This document shows positions 1 to 8,168 of a stretch of 64,000 nt of DNA, piece after piece (within the stretch, counting starts at the first letter, position 1; every line of letters begins with the position of its first letter). The stretch is taken from NCBI RefSeq assembly GCF_000735525.1, contig NZ_JMPR01000033.1:46742-110741 (forward strand). Direction: 5' to 3'. A program made the position numbers and the translations under genes. The notes below the pieces were generated by a model. It had not been told where the DNA came from. It made no database searches and saw only the letters and a list, made by a program, of their open reading frames with translations. Source of the stretch: Tatumella ptyseos ATCC 33301 (GTDB lineage: Bacteria > Pseudomonadota > Gammaproteobacteria > Enterobacterales > Enterobacteriaceae).

Positions 1-65
1 AGTCCGGTGGGCCGGAGGGGGGAGGTGATACAGGGAGGGGCCGCAACTACCCGTTTGTCAGCAGA

Positions 66-94
66 TAAAAACACCCCCGGGCAGGCCGGGGGTG
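66..94 (-). terminator. Rho-independent terminator of the amino-acid ABC operon
   Basis: A perfect 9-bp stem (CACCCCCGG / CCGGGGGTG, 72-80 with 86-94, loop GCAGG) is followed on the minus strand by TTTTT. It lies about 20 bases past the stop codon of the binding-protein gene and ends that minus-strand operon. Confidence 0.85.
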
Positions 95-114
95 ACTGAC
101 GAAGCGATTGACGA

Positions 115-885
115 TTAGTGAGAAACGTCTTCGCCGAAATATTTTTCAGAAATCTTCTGGTAAGTCCCGTCTTTTTTCATATCGGCCAGAGCATTGTTGA
201 TGGCACCCTGCAGTGACGATTCGCCTTTTCTCATCAGAACACCGGATGCGCTGGCATTGTCTTCTGAAGCAACGATCTTAACCGGTGCATCAGGGCGGTG
301 TTTTTTGAAGTCCAGGAACGACAGCTTATCATTCAGGGTGGCATCTGCACGGCCCTGAACCACCAGGTCGATGGACTGGTTAAAACCATCGGTGCTGACC
401 AGGTTAGCCCCTGCATTACGGGCCAGTTGCGCATAGTTGCTGGTCAGTGACTGGGCAGCATTCTTACCTTTCAGGTCGGCAAAACTGTGGATGCTGTCGT
501 TACTGTTTTTCACAATCACCACGGCTTTTGAGGCGATGTAAGGCTGTGAGAAATCATATTTTTTCTCACGGGCCGGGGTGATCCCCACTTCATTGATGAC
601 CACGTCATAACGTTTGGCATCCAGACCGGCGATCAGGCCGTCCCATTTACTTTCGACGAATACCGGTTTGACATGCAGTTTTTGTGCAATGGCCCGACCG
701 ATTTCCACGTCAAACCCGGTCAGGTCACCGGAGATAGTATGGAAGGTGAAAGGGGCGTAGGTCCCTTCTGTACCGATAGTCAGCTCACCGGCAGAGCGGA
801 CTTTTGCCAGAGAATCATCTGCCAGTGCTGAGTGAGCAACACCCAGAGATAACAGGGCTGAGAGTAACAGTGTTGTTTTTTTCAT
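115..885 (-). CDS. Amino-acid (cystine-type) ABC transporter substrate-binding protein
   Basis: Periplasmic solute receptor of the SBP_bac_3 family, 256 aa, the usual length. Residues 1-22 are a Sec signal peptide ending in SALA before DD. The mature protein begins with the family pattern LTIGTEGTYAPF (about 35-46), then KWDGLIAGLDAKRYDVVIN, and ends in the typical ADMKKDGTYQKISEKYFG. Overall it resembles E. coli TcyJ, so cystine or a related sulfur amino acid is the most likely ligand; the ligand is inferred. The start is supported by an AGGAG seven bases upstream. It is the last gene of a permease-ATPase-receptor operon on the minus strand. Confidence 0.85.
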   Translation of the reverse strand: MKKTTLLLSALLSLGVAHSALADDSLAKVRSAGELTIGTEGTYAPFTFHTISGDLTGFDVEIGRAIAQKLHVKPVFVESKWDGLIAGLDAKRYDVVINEVGITPAREKKYDFSQPYIASKAVVIVKNSNDSIHSFADLKGKNAAQSLTSNYAQLARNAGANLVSTDGFNQSIDLVVQGRADATLNDKLSFLDFKKHRPDAPVKIVASEDNASASGVLMRKGESSLQGAINNALADMKKDGTYQKISEKYFGEDVSH

Positions 886-904
886 TACTTGCTCCTAAGT
901 AGTA

Positions 905-1669
905 TCAGACCTGGCCAACGGCAGAAAGGCCGCCGGTCAGTGTGGCAATATATTGGGCCGTCCTGGCCTTCTGCGGGTGCCTGAACAGCTGTGCGGAATC
1001 GCCGGTTTCAATGATTTCACCGGCTTCGAGGAAAATGGTGTGACTTGCGACCGAAGCCGCCAGACGCAGATCATGGGTTGCCATCAGCATGGTGGTTCCT
1101 TCTTCTGCCAGCTGTTTCAGCACGGCCACCACTTCTGCAGACAGTTCCGGGTCCAGTGCGGATGTCGGTTCATCACAAAGCAACACTTTCGGGGAGGGGG
1201 CCAGCGCTCTGGCAATGGCCACCCGTTGCTGCTGCCCGCCGGAAAGTGTCGCCGGCATCACATCACGTTTATGCAGCAGACCGACTTTTTCCAGCAGAGT
1301 TTCGGCACGGGCGACTGCATCGCCTTTACTCCATTTGTGCACCACCAGCAGACCTTCTGTAATGTTTTCCAGTACCGTTTTATGCGGAAACAGGGAGAAG
1401 TTCTGAAAGACCATCCCGGTCTGTCGGCTGATGCGCTGGATATCCCGGGTGCGCAGAGGCTTTCCGTTAAAGGCCAGCGTTTCCTGATCGAGCGTGATAC
1501 TGCCGGACTGCGGTGTTTCCAGAAGGTTCAGGCAACGCAACAGGGTGCTTTTCCCGCTACCGGAAGGGCCTATCAGGGCAGTCACTGAGCCTTTCGGCAG
1601 TTGCAGCGAGATATCCTTCAGAACATGATTATCCTGAAAATATTTGTTAATCCCGTTTAATGAAATCAT
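905..1669 (-). CDS. Amino-acid ABC transporter ATP-binding protein
   Basis: Cytoplasmic ATPase of a polar amino-acid importer, 254 aa, full length for the GlnQ/TcyN group. Visible motifs are Walker A GPSGSGKST (34-42), Q-loop in MVFQNFSLFPH (about 87-97), signature LSGGQQQ (142-148), Walker B VLLCDEP (162-168) and H-loop His199. The gene starts four bases after the permease stop and is followed 19 bases later by the receptor gene, so the three are co-transcribed. Similarity to TcyN suggests cystine uptake; specificity is set by the receptor and remains inferred. Confidence 0.9.
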   Translation of the reverse strand: MISLNGINKYFQDNHVLKDISLQLPKGSVTALIGPSGSGKSTLLRCLNLLETPQSGSITLDQETLAFNGKPLRTRDIQRISRQTGMVFQNFSLFPHKTVLENITEGLLVVHKWSKGDAVARAETLLEKVGLLHKRDVMPATLSGGQQQRVAIARALAPSPKVLLCDEPTSALDPELSAEVVAVLKQLAEEGTTMLMATHDLRLAASVASHTIFLEAGEIIETGDSAQLFRHPQKARTAQYIATLTGGLSAVGQV

Positions 1670-1673
1670 CTGC

Positions 1674-2345
1674 TTACGACTCCGCTTTCTCTTCGCGGGA
1701 GAAATGAATCTCCAGTTTGTTCTGCAGCGCAGAAAGGATTGTGCTGAAGAACAGATAAATCAGTGCAGCCTCGGTATAAAGGATCAGCGGCTGATAAGTC
1801 ACGGCGGCAATACGTTGTGCGGCCAGGAACATCTCCGGCACCGTGATCACCGACGCCAGTGAGGTATCTTTCACTAATGAGATAAAGGTGTTTGATAATG
1901 GCGGAACCGCAATTCTCGCCGCCTGCGGCAGAATGATGCGACTTAATGCCTGACGCCAGCTCATTCCGATGGAGTGCGCGGCTTCCCATTGGCTGACCGG
2001 TACCGATTTAATGGTTGCGCGAATAATTTCAGAAGAGTAGGCACCGATATTTAAGGTGAAGCCAATCACCGCCGCAGGGAATGCAGAAATAGTGATCCCT
2101 GCACTCGGCAGTGCGTAGAAAATCAGGAATAACTGGACCAGCAGGGGGGTACCCCGCAACAGCCAGACATAGAAACGGGCAAAGATCTTTAACGGTTTAG
2201 GCCCGTACAGACGGATCAGCGCGACAATAAAGCCCAGAGAAAGCCCCAGAACAAATGACAATAACGTCAAAGGGATTGTAAAAGTCAATCCGGCGTGCAA
2301 CATCGGCCAGAATGATTCAGCGGCAAGAGATAACCATGCTGGCAC
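1674..2345 (-). CDS. Amino-acid ABC transporter permease, HisM/TcyL type
   Basis: Inner-membrane permease of the polar amino-acid ABC family, 223 aa. Several hydrophobic segments surround the conserved RGTPLLVQLF stretch (64-73) and the EAA loop beginning EAAHSIGM (121-128), which contacts the ATPase. It is close in length and sequence to E. coli TcyL. Translation begins at GTG, six bases after GGAAGG. It is the first gene of the operon; a hairpin terminator (2371-2399) sits only about 26 bases ahead of the start, so a promoter for this gene must lie upstream of, or overlap, that hairpin. Confidence 0.88.
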   Translation of the reverse strand: MPAWLSLAAESFWPMLHAGLTFTIPLTLLSFVLGLSLGFIVALIRLYGPKPLKIFARFYVWLLRGTPLLVQLFLIFYALPSAGITISAFPAAVIGFTLNIGAYSSEIIRATIKSVPVSQWEAAHSIGMSWRQALSRIILPQAARIAVPPLSNTFISLVKDTSLASVITVPEMFLAAQRIAAVTYQPLILYTEAALIYLFFSTILSALQNKLEIHFSREEKAES

Positions 2346-2370
2346 AGTACACCTTCCAAAGAAAAAGAGA

Positions 2371-2399
2371 AAAAAACAGGCCAGCCCGCAAGGCTGACC
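2371..2399 (-). terminator. Terminator/attenuator-like hairpin ahead of the ABC operon
   Basis: On the minus strand GGTCAGCC (2399-2392) pairs with GGCTGGCC (2386-2379) and is followed by TG and six T. It ends about 26 bases before the permease GTG and starts 8 bases after the stop of a small open frame at 2407-2550. It either terminates an upstream transcript or acts as an attenuator in the operon leader. Confidence 0.7.
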
Positions 2400-2406
2400 G
2401 CTTTGG

Positions 2407-2550
2407 CTATTTTAGGCAGTAATCGGCGGCAGGGAAATAATAATTGTGCATATCTTTAGAGAGATATTTAACCGTAATGGCTTTTTGTCCCTCTCCGGGG
2501 ACGTTGCTGCCGGAATTCTGAGCAGAATTCCCTGTGTATGGGGAGTACAC
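2407..2550 (-). CDS. Possible small gene or gene remnant, 47 aa, function unknown
   Basis: A short frame opening at GTG and closing with TAG just before a good terminator. The protein is polar and coding-like, ending ITVKYLSKDMHNYYFPAADY plus CLK. I see no convincing ribosome-binding site and do not recognise a family. It could be the tail of a gene cut off upstream, a leader peptide, or chance. The terminator placed 8 bases past the stop is the main reason to list it. Confidence 0.25.
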   Translation of the reverse strand: MYSPYTGNSAQNSGSNVPGEGQKAITVKYLSKDMHNYYFPAADYCLK

Positions 2551-2615
2551 TGATAAGCCAGGTCAATCTGAAAACACGCGCAAACGCAGTTCTCTGCATT
2601 AATGAGGTCAGATAA

Positions 2616-2999
2616 ATGATTACTTTTAAACGGGTGTACGAACCGGCAGCCGGACAGGATGGCTGGCGGGTACTGGCTGATCGTCTCTGGCCCCGCGGGG
2701 TCAGCAAATCCTCGCTGACAATGGATGAATGGTGTCGTGACATTACGCCCTCCGCAGAACTCCGGCAGGCTTATCATCATCAGCTGATTGATTTTCAGAC
2801 CTTTGGTGAGCGCTACCTGGCAGAACTGACGCATCCGGAGGCTGAGGATTGTTTGCGACGGCTGGCCCTGAAGGCCAGCACCGGGAATCTGACTCTGCTG
2901 AGTGCGGTGAAATCACCGCAGACCAGTCATATTCCCTGGCTGACCCGTGTGCTGGAGCAACACATTCGCCTGCTGAACGATGGTCTGACAGAGCAGTAG
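2616..2999 (+). CDS. DUF488 family protein (YeaO-like)
   Basis: Soluble 127-aa protein of the DUF488 family. It carries the family pattern KRVYEPA near the N terminus, then VLADRLWPRGVSKSSL (about 20-35) and DEWCRDITPSAELR (about 38-51), all closely matching E. coli YeaO (about 115 aa). Biochemical function is unknown for the family. It is a single gene, transcribed away from the upstream minus-strand ABC operon and followed by a hairpin with a T run. Confidence 0.8.
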   Translation: MITFKRVYEPAAGQDGWRVLADRLWPRGVSKSSLTMDEWCRDITPSAELRQAYHHQLIDFQTFGERYLAELTHPEAEDCLRRLALKASTGNLTLLSAVKSPQTSHIPWLTRVLEQHIRLLNDGLTEQ

Positions 3000-3011
3000 T
3001 CCCGTCATATA

Positions 3012-3053
3012 CCCGGTGCAGATAACGCTGGTGGTTTAACCGGGCATTTTTTC
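3012..3053 (+). terminator. Probable terminator after the DUF488 gene
   Basis: CCCGGT (3012-3017) can pair with ACCGGG (3039-3044) across a 21-base loop and is followed by CATTTTTTC. The loop is large, so the call is moderate. Confidence 0.5.
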
Positions 3054-3184
3054 TTTTTGCCGTTCGCTGCCTCTGTTTACCTTCCTCTCACCTCATCTCT
3101 GTGCCGGTTCACCGGCAGGTCTGTCTTTGTCACGTTTATTCACAGAAAAAGGAGCACATCGCTGACCGGCAGGGTACAATACTA

Positions 3185-3201
3185 AACTGATCCGTTCGGT
3201 T
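3185..3201. promoter_or_regulatory. Candidate TetR operator
   Basis: An imperfect inverted repeat AACTGA-TCCGT-TCGGTT lies 20 bases ahead of the TetR-family gene. Its place and spacing suit autoregulation by that protein. Confidence 0.4.
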
Positions 3202-3220
3202 ATTAATTGCAGGGAGCCCG

Positions 3221-3838
3221 ATGAGAACATTAACAGAAGAACGCAGAGATGCCATTATCGACGCCGGACTGGCGCTGTTTCAGGAAATGGGGTACGAGCG
3301 TACTTCCATGAATGAAGTGGCAAAACGAGTCGGCGGATCGAAGGCTACGTTGTATAACTACTTCTCGTCCAAAGAAGAGTTGTTTGAGACGGTCGTCCGG
3401 CGTTACAGCACACTTTTTCTGACGGAAGCGGCCGCTGAACTGCAGGATACCGGGCCCGGGAAACTGGCGCTGGAAGATAAACTGACGCGCTTTGGCGAAA
3501 AGATGTTGTCGGTGCTGACCAGCGAAAACCAGGCGATGCAGATTTACCGTTGTGTGATTTCCGAAGCCGGGCATTCAGATATCGGCCGGCTTTTCTTCGA
3601 ATCAGGACCGAAAGAGAGTATGGAAAAACTGAGTGAGCTCTTTGCCGAAGCGATGAATAACGGCGAGCTGGCACCGGCTAATCCGATGCTGCGGGCCTCT
3701 CAGTTTACTTCATTGATCAAGGCTGAAACCGAAGTCATGCTTTTCAGCCGTGAAGTGCCGCGCTGCACTGACGAGCAGATCCGGCAAATGGTAAAAAACG
3801 GCGTCAGTTTGTTTATGAAAGGTGCAGCTACACACTGA
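3221..3838 (+). CDS. TetR/AcrR family transcriptional regulator
   Basis: A 205-aa one-component regulator. The N-terminal HTH domain (about 8-55) has the TetR pattern DAIIDAGLALFQEMGYERTS then MNEVAKRVGGSKATLYNYF with the recognition helix around 35-45. The C-terminal domain (about 80-200) is the AefR/AcrR type ligand domain and ends with a hydrophobic FMKG segment. The neighbouring genes on the right are the minus-strand pqi operon, ending about 60 bases away, so its target is not evident apart from its own promoter, where an inverted repeat is seen at 3185-3201. Confidence 0.85.
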   Translation: MRTLTEERRDAIIDAGLALFQEMGYERTSMNEVAKRVGGSKATLYNYFSSKEELFETVVRRYSTLFLTEAAAELQDTGPGKLALEDKLTRFGEKMLSVLTSENQAMQIYRCVISEAGHSDIGRLFFESGPKESMEKLSELFAEAMNNGELAPANPMLRASQFTSLIKAETEVMLFSREVPRCTDEQIRQMVKNGVSLFMKGAATH

Positions 3839-3894
3839 TCCCTTTCACTGCGATCCTTATTGCGCCATTCCCGGGCATTGAGGACCGCCAGCCA

Positions 3895-4494
3895 CTACCG
3901 CGACGAACCGGCAGGGCAGTGCCTCACCGGGCCTGGTGTATTCGCGGTATCGGCTATCTGCCGGGCCAGTTGCGATATCAGTTGTTGCCATGCCGGGAAC
4001 AGGGGGGCAATCCCGCCCGTCACAGGCAAGGTTAGCGTGCTATAACAACTCAGTCGTTCACGATGAGCCCCTTCGCGGGTCAGAAGTTGCCAGTCCGCCT
4101 CCAGGGAAACATTCTGTCCGGGCCTTGCATCGAACCGTCTCACCTGTAGCCATAGCCGTTGGGCGGGTAAAGCCGCATCCACAGACGTCAGAGAAACCGG
4201 TGTCTGTAACCGGGCCTCCAGTGCATTGCGGATTTCATCACTTAACGGGCTGAGCCACTGGTCGTTATTCAGGATATAAACGCGGTCAGTGCCTCCACGA
4301 ACAATGATCTGCGACCGGTCAAGCGATACCGGGACCCCGACCGGCAGAATTTCCAGCGGGGCCAGTAACGACGGTACCGCCGGATGATCGGCCGCCCCGG
4401 TGCCGGTAAGCGTATGGTATCGGATGGCCGGTGAAGCACAGCCGCAAAGCAGGCAAAAAATTATCAGCCCCGCGATATGCCGGATATCACTCAT
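3895..4494 (-). CDS. pqiC: PqiC, outer-membrane lipoprotein of the Pqi system
   Basis: A 199-aa lipoprotein of the YmbA/PqiC (ABC-type transport auxiliary, DUF330) family. The N terminus has a lipobox LLCGC with the acylated Cys at about 19. The PqiC protein anchors the periplasmic PqiB tube to the outer membrane and takes part in lipid movement across the envelope. The start ATG overlaps the pqiB stop (ATGA), as expected for translational coupling. It is the last gene of the minus-strand pqiA-pqiA-pqiB-pqiC operon. Confidence 0.85.
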   Translation of the reverse strand: MSDIRHIAGLIIFCLLCGCASPAIRYHTLTGTGAADHPAVPSLLAPLEILPVGVPVSLDRSQIIVRGGTDRVYILNNDQWLSPLSDEIRNALEARLQTPVSLTSVDAALPAQRLWLQVRRFDARPGQNVSLEADWQLLTREGAHRERLSCYSTLTLPVTGGIAPLFPAWQQLISQLARQIADTANTPGPVRHCPAGSSR

Positions 4495-6140
4495 GGGTAA
4501 CTCTCCTTTCTGTCATGTGCCGTTCCGGTCGGTATTTCAGGGGACATTTCCTCCTGACGTCCTTTCAGCAGCGCTCCGGGCGATCGGCTTAACTGGTCGG
4601 TAAACAGGCGTACTGCGCGTAAGGTGCCATTGGCCTGCCGGAGTGTTTGTAGCAAACTGACCATCAGCGGCGAGTCTTCGGCCAGTAGATCCCGGACAGT
4701 TTGTGTCGTTTTCAGGGCCTGGCCTGTCAGTTGATTCACTGACGGTAATGTCTGAGAGTTGACCAGTGTTAAGGTCCGGTCCAGGCCGGCCAGCGTCCCG
4801 TCAAGATGTCTGCCAATGGAAACCAGAGGCATCTGATTAACCCTGGTCACAATACCGGCAATCTGCTCCTGTATTTTATCCAGTCCGCCGTTGATGGTCG
4901 GGAGCTCTATCGGCCTCGCCTGCAGGTTGAAAGGTACCCGGGGAGCATCGGCGATAAAATCCAGCGAAATATAAAGTTGTCCGGTCAGCAAATTACCCGG
5001 TACGGCCCGCGCGCGTAAACCGTTCGCTACCAGTTCATGGGTAAAGAGCGCCGCATCGCTTTGTAAATCGTCTGAAGTGCGGCCCGGTAACCGGGATAAC
5101 ACATGGCCCAGACGTGACGGATACACGTCAATATTCACCAGGGTCGGAAAGCGGTACCCCGTCGGGTTGTAGTCCAGCTCCAGTGAGGTGACTTTACCAA
5201 TTTGTACGCTGGAAAATTCTACCGGTGCTCCGACGGTCAGGCCGCGCAGCGACTGGTTAAAACGCAACCGGAAGCGGATCGCCGGGCCGTCCGGTGAGGC
5301 CATCGCCGCATCCTGATCCGCCGCCAGTACATAGTGAGCTGCGGGCGGAGTTGTCACTCCCCCATTGGCAGGCGGGGGAGTAGCAAAGGCGATACCGCCT
5401 GCCATAATTGCCGCGACGGTTTCCGTTTTCAGACGGAAGCCGTTCGCGCCAACCGACAGGTCGAGTCCGCTGACATTCCAGAATCGGGTGTCCGGGGTCA
5501 GCAGATGATCATAAGGTGCGTCCACAAAGGCGGTAAGTGTGATACCACTACCATCTTCTTTCAGATGATAAGAGGCGATCCGGCCAACCTGAATACGGCG
5601 AAAGTACACCGGAGAGCCGATATCCAGCGATCCCAGATCCTGAGTCTCAATCAGTATCTGGCTGCCCGGGGTGTTATGGATCACCGCCGGAGGAGTTTCA
5701 AGGCCGGTAAAACGGGTAGCCGGCCGCGGCTGATAGCCTTTGTCGGCTTCAATATAAGCCCCGGAAATCAGGGTATCGATCCCGCTGACGCCATTCATGC
5801 CAATGCGCGGCCGCACCACCCAGAAGCGGCTATCGGTGCGGAGAATATTTTCGGCATTTTTATCGATACTTACACTGACCAGCACGGAGGCATCATCGTT
5901 GCTTAACGCAATACTCTGTACCACACCGATGGTGACATCCTTATATTTCACCGGGGTCTGACCAGCCACCAGCCCGGCCGCACTGTGAAACGTAATGGTA
6001 ACTTCCGTACCGGTATCCAGTTGTGCGCGGATAAGCGTAAACAGTCCCCAGACCAGCGCCAGGACGGGCAACAGCCAGACCAGACGATGCCATCGGTTTT
6101 GCTGCAGAACACGGGGTACGGCAGGAGGCGCGTATTTCAT
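4491..6140 (-). CDS. pqiB: PqiB, MCE-domain intermembrane transport protein
   Basis: A 549-aa protein with one N-terminal membrane segment (WLLPVLALVWGLFTLI, about 22-37) followed by three MCE/MlaD domains starting near VTITFHSAAGLVAGQTPVKY, GSQILIETQDLGSLDIG and RFRLRFNQSLRGLTVGAPV. E. coli PqiB is 546 aa. Family members form a hexameric tube across the periplasm. I chose ATG at 6140, which overlaps the preceding stop as ATGA and has GGAGA eight bases upstream; an in-frame GTG at 6155 is possible but poorer. A C-terminal helical region includes the proline-rich tail. Confidence 0.9.
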   Translation of the reverse strand: MKYAPPAVPRVLQQNRWHRLVWLLPVLALVWGLFTLIRAQLDTGTEVTITFHSAAGLVAGQTPVKYKDVTIGVVQSIALSNDDASVLVSVSIDKNAENILRTDSRFWVVRPRIGMNGVSGIDTLISGAYIEADKGYQPRPATRFTGLETPPAVIHNTPGSQILIETQDLGSLDIGSPVYFRRIQVGRIASYHLKEDGSGITLTAFVDAPYDHLLTPDTRFWNVSGLDLSVGANGFRLKTETVAAIMAGGIAFATPPPANGGVTTPPAAHYVLAADQDAAMASPDGPAIRFRLRFNQSLRGLTVGAPVEFSSVQIGKVTSLELDYNPTGYRFPTLVNIDVYPSRLGHVLSRLPGRTSDDLQSDAALFTHELVANGLRARAVPGNLLTGQLYISLDFIADAPRVPFNLQARPIELPTINGGLDKIQEQIAGIVTRVNQMPLVSIGRHLDGTLAGLDRTLTLVNSQTLPSVNQLTGQALKTTQTVRDLLAEDSPLMVSLLQTLRQANGTLRAVRLFTDQLSRSPGALLKGRQEEMSPEIPTGTAHDRKESYP

Positions 6141-6754
6141 TGAGTCGTTCTCCACAGCGTACGCGGGTTAAAGCAAAGCGCGGAACAAAGCGTCAGGATC
6201 ACCACCAGACCGAAAAACAGGATCCCGGCCCGGGGCTCAGCCTCAGCCAGCCCGTTAAAACGCACCAGACCGCACACGACGGCAACCACCACCACATCCA
6301 GCATCGACCAGTAACCCACCCACTCTATTGCCCGGTAAAGTCGGGTACGCCTGAGCCTTTGCTGTTCACTCAGTTGCCGGACATTCAGCAGCAGCCGGAT
6401 CATCACCAAAAATTTCAGACAGGGGATCAGGACACTGGCAATAAAGATAATGGCGGCAATTGCACAGGAGCCGCTGTGCCAGAAGTCAGCGACGCCCTGC
6501 AGGATAGTGCTTTCACTGCGCCGGCCAAACAGGGTAGTACTCATCACCGGCAGAAGGTTGGCCGGAAGATAGCAGAGCATGGCGGTGATCAGGCAGGCCA
6601 GGGAGGGGCTCAGACGATGATGTGGCTGAGCGATCAGGCTGTTACAGCGTACACAGCGCACAACAGCACCATCTTCCGGCTGCAGGCGAAATGCCAGACC
6701 GCATTCGGAGCAGCTACAGACCGCCGGATGACGGGATAAAGAAATATTATTCAT
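6137..6754 (-). CDS. PqiA-domain membrane protein, C-terminal half equivalent
   Basis: A 205-aa inner-membrane protein with one PqiA domain: a zinc-ribbon-like pair of cysteine motifs (CSCSECG near 14-20 and CVRC near 34-37) and four hydrophobic segments, including AGILFFGLVVILTLCSALCF at the end. In E. coli a single 417-aa PqiA carries two such domains. Here the second domain is a separate gene that starts inside the end of the first (ATG at 6754, stop of the first at 6747). It works with the first half and PqiB/PqiC in envelope lipid homeostasis, by family knowledge. Confidence 0.85.
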   Translation of the reverse strand: MNNISLSRHPAVCSCSECGLAFRLQPEDGAVVRCVRCNSLIAQPHHRLSPSLACLITAMLCYLPANLLPVMSTTLFGRRSESTILQGVADFWHSGSCAIAAIIFIASVLIPCLKFLVMIRLLLNVRQLSEQQRLRRTRLYRAIEWVGYWSMLDVVVVAVVCGLVRFNGLAEAEPRAGILFFGLVVILTLCSALCFNPRTLWRTTQ

Positions 6755-7379
6755 GATGCGTTTTCACCTTGTGGCGGCGGGCAGAAAGCAGCGACCACAG
6801 AGGCTGCAGGTCATAGCTGTTAATAATGATCAGTAAAATCACAGAGGCCACCATCGCCGGGCTGCCGGGACCCGGTGCAACGTCGAGAAAAGAAGAGAGC
6901 TTCACTGCCGCGACCAGGAACCCTGAAACAATGACTTCCGCCATACTCCAGGGGTGCAAACGTGCCAGTAGTTTCATCACGACCACAAATCCGGGCGCTG
7001 GCTGTCGGAGACGGGCAAACAGCAGCACCCAGCCGGTGAGCAGGATTTGTATTAACGGCACGCCGATCAGCAGGCCTGCCGTCAGGATCCCGGTAAGCAC
7101 CGAAAAGCTCCCGGTGATCGCCAGAATGCCTTGTAACAGCGTGACACTGCGGGTCAGCCCGTGAGCCGTCACTGTCATCACCGGCATCAGGTTTGCTATC
7201 AGGAAGGTCACCAGCGCTGCGAAACAGAAAGGCAGCAGATCCTGCAGGGTAAATGCACTCCTGCGGTAAAGGACAGTCGCGCAGCGCCGGCATTGCAGGC
7301 TGGCTTTCCGGTCAGAAAGCCGGTAACGGTAAACGCTTTCGCAACAGGGACAGACGATGAGATGCGGGTAAATTTTCAT
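6747..7379 (-). CDS. pqiA: PqiA-domain membrane protein, N-terminal half equivalent
   Basis: A 210-aa protein, first gene of the pqi operon. It has the cysteine pairs CPCC (10-13) and CRRC (about 30-33) and four membrane segments, with the conserved LLPFCFAALVTFLIANLMPV (about 49-68). Only one PqiA domain is present and the gene ends at TAA 6747 while the next PqiA gene already begins at 6754. The clean start and stop in both halves and their 8-base overlap argue for a natural two-gene arrangement and not a recent frameshift. Confidence 0.85.
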   Translation of the reverse strand: MKIYPHLIVCPCCESVYRYRLSDRKASLQCRRCATVLYRRSAFTLQDLLPFCFAALVTFLIANLMPVMTVTAHGLTRSVTLLQGILAITGSFSVLTGILTAGLLIGVPLIQILLTGWVLLFARLRQPAPGFVVVMKLLARLHPWSMAEVIVSGFLVAAVKLSSFLDVAPGPGSPAMVASVILLIIINSYDLQPLWSLLSARRHKVKTHHE

Positions 7380-7472
7380 AGCAGCTCTGAGGGGCCGGAG
7401 ACGGGCTGCGGGCAGCGATATCCGGTGTCCCCGGAATACGTTACCCTCAGATCCGTGCTGTCAGTGGGAGAT

Positions 7473-7499
7473 CCGCCCCCGGGCCTGGCCCGGGGGCGG
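7473..7499 (-). terminator. GC-rich hairpin after the DUF3313 lipoprotein gene
   Basis: A perfect 13-bp inverted repeat (CCGCCCCCGGGCC / GGCCCGGGGGCGG around a single base) lies just past the lipoprotein stop. No T run follows on the minus strand, so it may be a processing or retro-regulatory stem and not a classical terminator. Confidence 0.5.
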
Positions 7500-7505
7500 G
7501 CAGCC

Positions 7506-8168
7506 TTATTTCAGTAATTCAAGTAACTGATCGGCACCCTTATCGATACCGGTTTCTGCGGCACTCATCGAACCGAAGGTTGCGCCGATATTCATGGCAT
7601 TCGGATACTGATGGGTAATATAGGAGCCAAGCAGTTGATTTGTGCTGGCGTCATAAATTTCAGCGGCGTAATTCACTGAACCGCTAAACATTCCCCGGCC
7701 GCCACGGATAGACTGCACGATATTATAGGGGCCGCCGGCCAGATCAAACTTAGTGACGGTACCGACCACCTGTGTGGTTGTGGCAGCTCCGGTCAGCGTA
7801 AGCTTCAGACGCAGGGTGCCGGGGGTGGCTTCGGTAGTTTCGACAAACCTTTCGCGCAGCGTTTCAGCAAATTTATTCTGCATATAGCGGGCGAGATCCT
7901 GACGATCGGACTGTGACAGGTCACCGAACTGGTTGTCTGTTCCCTGATAAACGGTGACCGGATCAATGATGATATTGCGGTATTTTTTCCAGTCAGTACG
8001 GGTCACAAAATGGTACGGAATTTTGTCAGCGTCTTTGCCGGTATTCACGGTCATCTGTGATGCCGAACTTACCCCGGAATAGCGCGGTGGGGGATTACCG
8101 GCACAGCCTGCCAGCACAACAGCCACCAGCAATATCATCGATCGTGAAGCCCGCGGGAATGTCATCAT
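7506..8168 (-). CDS. DUF3313 family lipoprotein
   Basis: A 220-aa secreted lipoprotein. After a basic start the hydrophobic segment MILLVAVVLAGC gives a lipobox with Cys at about 22. The rest matches the DUF3313 family: YHFVTRTDWKKYRNIIIDPVTVY, a middle helix YMQNKFAETLRERF, and a glycine-rich strand region ending in GADQLLELL. Function is unknown. The open frame extends to 8306, but ATG at 8168 is preceded by AGGAT at eight bases and starts the signal peptide directly, so this start is preferred. It is monocistronic, separate from the pqi operon. Confidence 0.8.
   Translation of the reverse strand: MMTFPRASRSMILLVAVVLAGCAGNPPPRYSGVSSASQMTVNTGKDADKIPYHFVTRTDWKKYRNIIIDPVTVYQGTDNQFGDLSQSDRQDLARYMQNKFAETLRERFVETTEATPGTLRLKLTLTGAATTTQVVGTVTKFDLAGGPYNIVQSIRGGRGMFSGSVNYAAEIYDASTNQLLGSYITHQYPNAMNIGATFGSMSAAETGIDKGADQLLELLK

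Noticed and set aside
2412-2834. 140-codon minus-strand frame opposite the DUF488 gene
   Set aside because: It is antisense to a recognised gene over most of its length; the neighbouring frame ending at 2407 is the more coding-like one.
5334-5906. 190-codon plus-strand frame inside pqiB
   Set aside because: It is a shadow of pqiB, whose MCE domains are clear on the other strand.
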